The notes under the pieces: model-generated
What the model was told of the DNA's origin: nothing
Database searches by the model: none
Seen by the model: the letters and a program-made list of their open reading frames with translations, nothing else
Translations under genes and position numbers: made by a program
Part shown: piece by piece, positions 42,402 to 46,897 of the stretch
Position numbering within the stretch: the first letter of the stretch is position 1
How the letters are laid out: every line of letters starts with the position of its first letter
Source: Chitinophaga tropicalis
GTDB taxonomy: Bacteria; Bacteroidota; Bacteroidia; Chitinophagales; Chitinophagaceae
DNA length: 46,897 nucleotides
Direction: 5' to 3'
Assembly: GCF_009758205.1 (NCBI RefSeq)
Contig: NZ_WRXN01000025.1
Span: forward strand, 1-46,897

Positions 42402-43469
42402 ATGAAAATTTTAATGGCGGCCCTTTTGCTGACCACAGTGGCATTTGGCGCAGGACCCGGCCCGGAAGATAATACACCCATCAACAGGATACAGGTAATA
42501 GGCTCTCATAACAGCTATAAACAGGCGATAGACCCGGCTTTGCTGGACATGCTGAAAAAGAGGAACCCTCAAGCGGCAGAATCCCTGGAATATTGTCATA
42601 TTGGCCTTTCAGAGCAGCTTTCGCTGGGGCTGAGAGGGCTTGAGATTGACGTTTATGCAGATAGCAAGGGCGGAAAGTATGCGCATCCGCACGGACTGGA
42701 GCTGGAAGGTAAAAACCAGGAAGCACCTTATGGTGCAAACGGTGTAATGACGGAACCAGGATTTAAAGTCTTCCATATTCCTGACCTGGATTTCAGAAGT
42801 CACTGCCTTACCTTTAAGCAAGGATTAGAGGAACTGAAACAGTGGTCTGACCAGCATAAAGACCATAGCCCAATCTTCATCACAATGAACGCAAAAGATG
42901 AAGCAATAAAAGACACCGGATTTACCGTGCCTGAAAAATTTACAGCAGCTACATTTGATTCACTTGATAAGGTCATAACAACTGTTCTTGGCAGGGAGAA
43001 GATCATTACACCTGACGATATCAGGGGCAAATATCCCACACTGGAAAACGCAGTACTGACCAATGGCTGGCCTGCTTTGAAGGTCTCAAGAGGTAAATTC
43101 ATTTTTATCCTGGATGAAAAGGAAGAGAAGACAGCCATGTACTGTAAAGGACATCTTTCACTGAAAGGCCGTGCCCTGTTTGTAAATGTGCCTGCCGGTA
43201 ACCCGGAAGCTGCTTTTATGATCATCAATGATCCTGTGAAGGACCAGGAAAAGATCCGTGAAATGGTGCAGAAAGGATATATGGTGAGAACGCGCGCAGA
43301 TGCTGACACCAGGGAGGCAAGGGCAAATGACAAAAGCCATTTCGATGCGGCCTGTCAGTCCGGCGCCCAGATCATTACAACAGATTATTATCAGAAGAGT
43401 ACTTTTTTCAAATCTGATTATGTGATCAGTTTTATGGATGGGGGTTATGTGAGACTTTCAGAGCGCTGA
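42402..43469 (+). CDS. Exported PLC-like phosphodiesterase (Ca2+-dependent PI-PLC-C1 type)
   Basis: Protein of 355 residues with a Sec signal (MKILMAALLLTTVAFGAG). The catalytic TIM barrel starts with IQVIGSHNSYK (first catalytic His), and the block SLGLRGLEIDVYAD carries metal-binding Glu and Asp; the second His is in FKVFHIPDLDFRS, and IFITMNAKDE follows. This matches the PI-PLC C1, Ca2+-dependent group. Substrate (phosphoinositide, glycerophosphodiester or other) is unknown. ATG 42402 starts the signal peptide. Confidence 0.85.
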   Translation: MKILMAALLLTTVAFGAGPGPEDNTPINRIQVIGSHNSYKQAIDPALLDMLKKRNPQAAESLEYCHIGLSEQLSLGLRGLEIDVYADSKGGKYAHPHGLELEGKNQEAPYGANGVMTEPGFKVFHIPDLDFRSHCLTFKQGLEELKQWSDQHKDHSPIFITMNAKDEAIKDTGFTVPEKFTAATFDSLDKVITTVLGREKIITPDDIRGKYPTLENAVLTNGWPALKVSRGKFIFILDEKEEKTAMYCKGHLSLKGRALFVNVPAGNPEAAFMIINDPVKDQEKIREMVQKGYMVRTRADADTREARANDKSHFDAACQSGAQIITTDYYQKSTFFKSDYVISFMDGGYVRLSER

Positions 43470-43897
43470 TTTTAGAAGGAGGGGGCTATCGGGGGAATGC
43501 AGAAATTTCGTATAGCACTTATCAGCTAACACACGCCATTGCAGGTAATTATCCCAACTATGAAATTGACTATAGCAAACTTCGGCTTACAGAAGGACCG
43601 ATCAATATGGAGGGGCTTAGTCCTTCCATATCGATAGTCGGTGATGGTTTGCTAGTTAATTGGATACCAGCTTCTAATTACCCGAATAGTACAGATCATG
43701 TAATGCTGCTGGCATACGCTCCGGAGCTAAAACAGGCTGTTTATAATCTATGTGGGGCAAAAAGAAGGGCTGGTCAGGAAGTGCTGGAATTGCTCCAGGC
43801 TTGGAAACAACAAAGAAGAGAGACTTATATGGCGTTTAGAGGAGAAAGTAATGTACAGTACAGTAATAGTATTTATACTGGGGGCTTCATTTTTTGA
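43470..43897 (+). pseudogene. DUF6266 gene missing its 5' part
   Basis: An open frame of about 140 codons begins directly after the PLC stop without a start codon and continues to 43897. Its translation (ISYSTYQLTHAIAGNYPNYE, IDYSKLRLTEGPIN, AVYNLCGAKRRAG, YSNSIYTGGFIF) matches the C-terminal two thirds of DUF6266 proteins, which usually have ~210 residues and an N-terminal GxxGKxGN-type motif. The N-terminal third is absent. Internal ATG 43607 could give 96 residues, but that would be only a fragment. This marks an old deletion or insertion boundary. Confidence 0.75.
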
Positions 43898-43906
43898 TAA
43901 ATAAAG

Positions 43907-44170
43907 CTAAAATTTCTTGTTTTTTTCGAAAACCTCATCTTCGAATTCAGCAAGTATTTTTGATGGTTTTATGCCTATTGCGAGGCAAATACTAAATAGA
44001 CTTTCAACTTTAATATGCTTTTCTCCATTCAGCACCTTTAACAGCCATGAATGATCCATACTATTATCATCTCTGGCAGTTGCACGTAATCCTTTATCAG
44101 TCTTTTCAAGACTTTTTGATAAAACCTGACCTAACCTGACAGTAATATAATCTTTTAGCTCATTATCCAT
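43907..44170 (-). CDS. XRE-like helix-turn-helix protein
   Basis: Protein of 87 residues. The middle has a Cro/CI-type pattern: LRATARDDNSMDHSWLLKVL followed by NGEKHIKVESLFSICLAIGI and PSKILAEFED. The first helix is divergent, but the ending (a helix followed by a GIKPSKIL turn) is typical of XRE regulators. It points away from the AAA+ gene. A 26-bp palindrome lies 30 bp upstream of its ATG. It probably controls itself and perhaps the locus to the right. Confidence 0.75.
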   Translation of the reverse strand: MDNELKDYITVRLGQVLSKSLEKTDKGLRATARDDNSMDHSWLLKVLNGEKHIKVESLFSICLAIGIKPSKILAEFEDEVFEKNKKF

Positions 44171-44199
44171 AGGAGCAAGTTGAGTAAATAGTTAAAAAA

Positions 44200-44225
44200 A
44201 TATGGTGGCCGATCGACCACCATAT
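44200..44225. promoter_or_regulatory. 26-bp palindrome upstream of the XRE-like gene
   Basis: ATATGGTGG (44200-44208) and CCACCATAT (44217-44225) are perfect inverted copies flanking CCGATCGA, itself mostly self-complementary. It sits between the XRE-like gene and the -7 element at 44254, in the right place for an operator. No T-tract follows on the minus strand, so it is not a simple terminator. Confidence 0.6.
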
Positions 44226-44253
44226 CCAAATTTTCTTTATCTTAGCTGGGAAA

Positions 44254-44261
44254 TAATTTTG
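44254..44261 (+). promoter_or_regulatory. -7 promoter element, rightward
   Basis: TAATTTTG matches TAnnTTTG. If used, transcription begins near 44268 and the AAA+ gene has a leader of about 380 nt. Confidence 0.45.
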
Positions 44262-44649
44262 CAACTTCAGATATAAGTTATGAAGCTGCATCTTTTAATT
44301 CTAGCCAGGAAAATAGGACATTCCTGGAGCGCCGGATGAGAAAGAAGATGACCACAACAAAGCGCGTGGGCCTTTCTTCGCCCGTCTGGCTTCAAATAAC
44401 AAGTTGGGTACCGTGCGTTTTGTTTGTTAGCCGGTTCCCTATTGCCTCACTTTAAAGGCAAACTCATGATGTTCGAAAGTATTTTCTTCAAATTGTTAGC
44501 GTTGACCATTTCATAATTCAATTATCACTTTTTGATATACGCTGTCGAAAAATATATTTCGACCCGGCATTTTACTGTCCCTGTACAGCGGCATAGGTTG
44601 CGGCCGTTGGGTTCTTGTTACGGTCTTTTATAACTATATAAGCATTGTC
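44261..44649 (+). other. Hairpin-rich non-coding leader before the AAA+ gene
   Basis: No substantial gene is seen in this ~390 bp. Hairpins: GCAACTTCA/TGAAGCTGC (44261-44269 with 44281-44289, one G-U pair), CCAGGAA/TTCCTGG (44305-44311 with 44321-44327), TTGCCT/AGGCAA (44442-44447 with 44456-44461) and GTCGAAA/TTTCGAC (44544-44550 with 44557-44563). Two tiny overlapping frames are present: 44280-44339 (19 codons plus stop) and 44336-44455 (39 codons plus stop), joined by ATGA. Either may be chance. The region could be a regulatory leader or a separate RNA. Confidence 0.4.
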
Positions 44650-46107
44650 ATGAAGAAGGTTATTTATAGTAAAGAAGAAGATTATTTTTTGCAAAGCAAA
44701 GACGAATACAAAGCGTATTTAAATGCTGGTAAACTAAAGCCTTCTACCATTGGTATTATGGAAGGTGTAAAGGTATCTCTATATGATGATCCTGAAAATT
44801 ATTATCCTTTAATAATACCGGTAAAAAAGAGAGCTAGTAATAGAAAAGCCGTACCGGACAATGTAAGTAATTCCTGCAAAGGGATTATGCAAAAAAACAA
44901 TGAGGTAAAGCCGGAAAATAAGAATGAAAGTTCAATACAGTACCCTAATTATATAATGGATTATAGGGACTACAGCAGTTTTTCTACTATAATAGATTTC
45001 AAGCATCCTTATCGAAAGATATTGATGGCCATAAAAACTAAGCCCTTTGTGCTGCTTGCTGGCATTAGCGGTACTGGTAAATCCAGAATAGCAAGGACTA
45101 TAGCCTATCAGACATGTCCTGCTAACTTACGGACGGTATCAAACAGTCCGGGTAATTTCCTTCTTATACAGGTTCAATCAAATTGGCATGAAGCTACAGA
45201 GATCATCGGTTATCCCACACAGATTAAAGGCAAATTGGAATATCGCCCAACTCCTTTTATAAAACATCTGGTTAAAGCCTGGTGCTATCAGGATGTACCT
45301 TTTATTTTATGTCTTGACGAAATGAACTTAGCTCCTGTTGAACGTTATTTCTCGCATTATCTGAGTATCCTGGAAAGCCGGAAATATATCGGTAAAAAGC
45401 TTTGTACGGATGCGTTTATTACAGCGGCGGAAATAGGAATGTATGTTGAAAGATCAGATGCTTTTTGGGACACGATAGCATTGCCATCTTCATACAGTAA
45501 TATACGAGAGCAATTTCTTACAGAAGGTATTACCCTGCCGCCTAATTTAATAGTTATCGGCACTGTTAATATAGATGAAACTACCCATACTTTCAGCAAT
45601 AAAGTACTTGATAGAGCTATGACCATAGAAATGAATGATATTGACATGTATTCCGGCCTTGAAAGTAAAACCTCTCATTGGGATTATCCTGATGAGCCAA
45701 TAAAGCCTTCCCATTTGCTAAGTTCACAAATTACCGGTCATGAGGCTTATGCAGATAGGCCTGACATTGGTAACAAAGTCATTCCGGAGTTACAAAAAAT
45801 TAACCATATTTTATGTGATTCAAAGTTCCGGTTTGGCTATCGTGTTCGTGACGAGATCCTATTATACTGTAAGCATAACGCTGATCTTATAGCAGAAAAT
45901 AATGATAAATATGAATGGCTGTATTCATGCTTGGACGAAGCGATTTTTATGAAAATCATTCCCAGGATATTCGGGAGTACGTCAAATTGTGGAAATGTGC
46001 TCAAAGAATTAGTTGATTATACCAGGAATAAGTATAACCAGACCAATGAACGTCTATGCCGGATGCTTGGCAGGTTGGAAAGTTCCGGCTATACGCACTT
46101 TTGGTAA
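44650..46107 (+). CDS. McrB-like AAA+ NTPase
   Basis: Protein of 485 residues. Residues about 115-400 are a McrB-type AAA+ domain: Walker A GISGTGKS (138-145), Walker B FILCLDEMNLAPVE, and the sensor block IGTVNIDETTHTFSNKVLDR. The N-terminal ~100 residues are lysine-rich and match no DNA-binding domain I know. The C-terminus ends CRMLGRLESSGYTHFW, like McrB proteins that pair with DUF2357/PD-(D/E)XK nucleases. McrB-type motors drive cutting of modified or foreign DNA, but no McrC or nuclease gene is in the window. The gene is AT-rich compared with genes left of 43470. A small gene follows after 31 bp. Confidence 0.88.
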   Translation: MKKVIYSKEEDYFLQSKDEYKAYLNAGKLKPSTIGIMEGVKVSLYDDPENYYPLIIPVKKRASNRKAVPDNVSNSCKGIMQKNNEVKPENKNESSIQYPNYIMDYRDYSSFSTIIDFKHPYRKILMAIKTKPFVLLAGISGTGKSRIARTIAYQTCPANLRTVSNSPGNFLLIQVQSNWHEATEIIGYPTQIKGKLEYRPTPFIKHLVKAWCYQDVPFILCLDEMNLAPVERYFSHYLSILESRKYIGKKLCTDAFITAAEIGMYVERSDAFWDTIALPSSYSNIREQFLTEGITLPPNLIVIGTVNIDETTHTFSNKVLDRAMTIEMNDIDMYSGLESKTSHWDYPDEPIKPSHLLSSQITGHEAYADRPDIGNKVIPELQKINHILCDSKFRFGYRVRDEILLYCKHNADLIAENNDKYEWLYSCLDEAIFMKIIPRIFGSTSNCGNVLKELVDYTRNKYNQTNERLCRMLGRLESSGYTHFW

Positions 46108-46138
46108 TTCTAATATTAATAATTAAAAACAGAATCAT

Positions 46139-46396
46139 ATGAAAACGTTACAGACCAAAGACAGCGTAAACAAAGAATTACTTCCATTTGTTTACATCAG
46201 CTCGTTAGAAATGCCTAATAGACTGAGGGACCAGATTTGTCAGGCGTGTGATTGGAGTCTTCCAACATTTTATAGAAAATTAAGGGGGAGTACAAAAATA
46301 AGCCCGGCCGAGAGGAAAATGATTGTTCAGATTACTGATAGGGAACAAAAAAACTTATTAGAAAAAACGGCTGAGCTGTATAAACGTAATCCTTAG
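46139..46396 (+). CDS. Small putative helix-turn-helix protein downstream of the AAA+ gene
   Basis: Protein of 85 residues, helical and basic. The middle (LRDQICQACDWSLPTFYRKL followed by RGSTKISPAERKMIVQI) looks like a helix-turn-helix with a DNA-facing FYRKLRG helix; this resembles small Bacteroidota regulators of unknown name. It is 31 bp after the McrB-like gene with no promoter in between, so they are likely co-transcribed. An insertion sequence begins 8 bp after its stop. Confidence 0.7.
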   Translation: MKTLQTKDSVNKELLPFVYISSLEMPNRLRDQICQACDWSLPTFYRKLRGSTKISPAERKMIVQITDREQKNLLEKTAELYKRNP

Positions 46397-46450
46397 TTAG
46401 CATTGGGTGTGTAAAATAAACTGTGTCAATAAAACTTAAGTACCTAATAG

Positions 46451-46532
46451 ACCTCGTTACTGAATGATATTTTTTCTGATGCAGCGGGGTATTGATTCCA
46501 AAGGTCCAAAAAATATCGTTCAGTAACGAGGT
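46451..46532. repeat. 25-bp inverted repeat at the IS end
   Basis: Arms 46451-46475 and 46508-46532 are complementary except at one position, around a 32-nt loop, and the right arm is followed by six T. It lies between the transposase stop and the IS terminus and could block outside transcription from entering the element. Confidence 0.8.
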
Positions 46533-46535
46533 TTT

Positions 46536-46897
46536 TTATAGTTCCAATTTTAATCTATCAGAGAATATAATCGAAAGCTGAGATACTGTGATACTCCAGT
46601 TTTGAAGTGGTTGCGTCCATTTTTTTTGAATATTGAGAGTAGCCAGATAAATAAGTTTAAGTAATGCCATATCCGAGGTGAAAGCGCCTTTGGTTTTGGT
46701 CACCTTTCGAATCTGCCTGTGAAATCCTTCTATAGTATTAGTTGTATAAATAAGTTTGCGGATTGCTGCAGGGTACTTGAAAAAAGTGCTGAGTTTATCC
46801 CAGTTACGATTCCAGGATTCTAACACAACGGGGTATTTCTTACCCCATTTCATTTCCAGTTCAAGCAGCTGCCCCTCTGCCTCATCCTTGCTCACCG
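46536..46897 (-). CDS. IS256-family transposase, C-terminal part
   Basis: The reading frame is open to the right edge, so this is the last ~120 residues of a protein of about 400. The stretch YPAAIRKLIYTTNTIEGFHR and the following RQIRKVTKTKGAF are typical of the IS256 transposase C-terminal end; the catalytic Glu of the DDE triad is expected in the NTIEGFHR segment. The catalytic Asp residues are outside the window. The apparent GTG near 46895 is not a real start. Confidence 0.92.
   Translation of the reverse strand, partial: VSKDEAEGQLLELEMKWGKKYPVVLESWNRNWDKLSTFFKYPAAIRKLIYTTNTIEGFHRQIRKVTKTKGAFTSDMALLKLIYLATLNIQKKWTQPLQNWSITVSQLSIIFSDRLKLEL

Larger units (their letters stand above)
46405..46897 (-). 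mobile_element. IS256-family insertion sequence, right part only
   Basis: The element starts near 46405 with GGGTGTGTAAAATAAACTGT, which resembles an IS256-family terminal inverted repeat, and contains the 3' end of the transposase gene. The rest is beyond the window, so the other terminal repeat and the target duplication (usually 8-9 bp) cannot be checked. The exact first base is an estimate. Confidence 0.8.

Noticed and set aside
43607..43897. Independent 96-residue gene
   Set aside because: The same frame is open and homologous to DUF6266 well upstream of this ATG, so it is part of a truncated gene.
44261..44649. Retron or other reverse-transcriptase RNA
   Set aside because: There is no reverse transcriptase nearby and no recognisable msr/msd arrangement; the hairpins alone do not support it.
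46893..46897. Start codon of the transposase at the right edge
   Set aside because: The frame stays open through the window edge and IS256 transposases are about 400 residues; the GTG is internal.

Overview
The window looks like the chromosome of a Bacteroidota bacterium close to Chitinophaga. The reasons are the many Bacteroidota-type families (DUF4199, DUF6250, DUF6266, TlpA-like thioredoxins with an N-terminal DUF4369-like domain, GH29/GH51/PL26 enzymes, FtsX-type permeases), weak ribosome-binding sites, and repeated matches to the Bacteroidota -7 promoter element TAnnTTTG at sensible distances from starts. The genus is an inference; no rRNA is present.

Layout. 1-121 is the 3' end (domains V and VI) of a group II intron whose body lies left of the window. 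134-8082 is one long minus-strand cluster: a dihydroorotase homologue lacking most metal ligands, DUF4199, GT2, GT4, then hddA, gmhA, hddC and gmhB (a complete GDP-D-glycero-alpha-D-manno-heptose set) and a secreted protein of unknown role. 8357-11957 holds an outer-membrane porin, a saccharopine-dehydrogenase-like reductase divergent from a TetR regulator with a good operator candidate, and a divergent GIY-YIG protein coupled to tetR. 12100-15275 has an exported GH2 enzyme and an M20 amidohydrolase. 15439-18959 is a tightly coupled operon (TonB receptor, di-haem peroxidase, small molybdopterin-fold protein), divergent from YceI across an array of six 11-bp repeats. GH29 follows.

21485-23573 is an exported catalase plus a periplasmic ankyrin protein, with an OxyR-like site upstream. 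It is divergent from a SerB phosphatase fused to a SerA remnant that has lost its NAD domain. 25193-29290 contains SRPBCC, membrane, small, GH51, YwbE and GH16 genes. 29329-33234 has an FtsX-type permease and an APS kinase/sulfotransferase pair. 33568-37784 is a three-gene rhamnogalacturonan operon (PL26, DUF6250, CE12) without SusCD. 37827-43469 has a TlpA-like protein, an orphan LuxR-type response regulator with a striking palindromic upstream region, a sugar isomerase, an NTF2-like protein and a PLC-like phosphodiesterase.

From 43470 the sequence becomes visibly more AT-rich and accessory: a decapitated DUF6266 gene, an XRE-like regulator with a 26-bp palindrome, about 390 bp of hairpin-rich non-coding DNA, a McrB-like AAA+ NTPase, a small companion gene, and an IS256-family element inserted 8 bp after it. 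This looks like a McrB-type defence locus whose nuclease partner is missing from the window and may lie beyond the insertion sequence. It is the best place here to look for an undescribed system.
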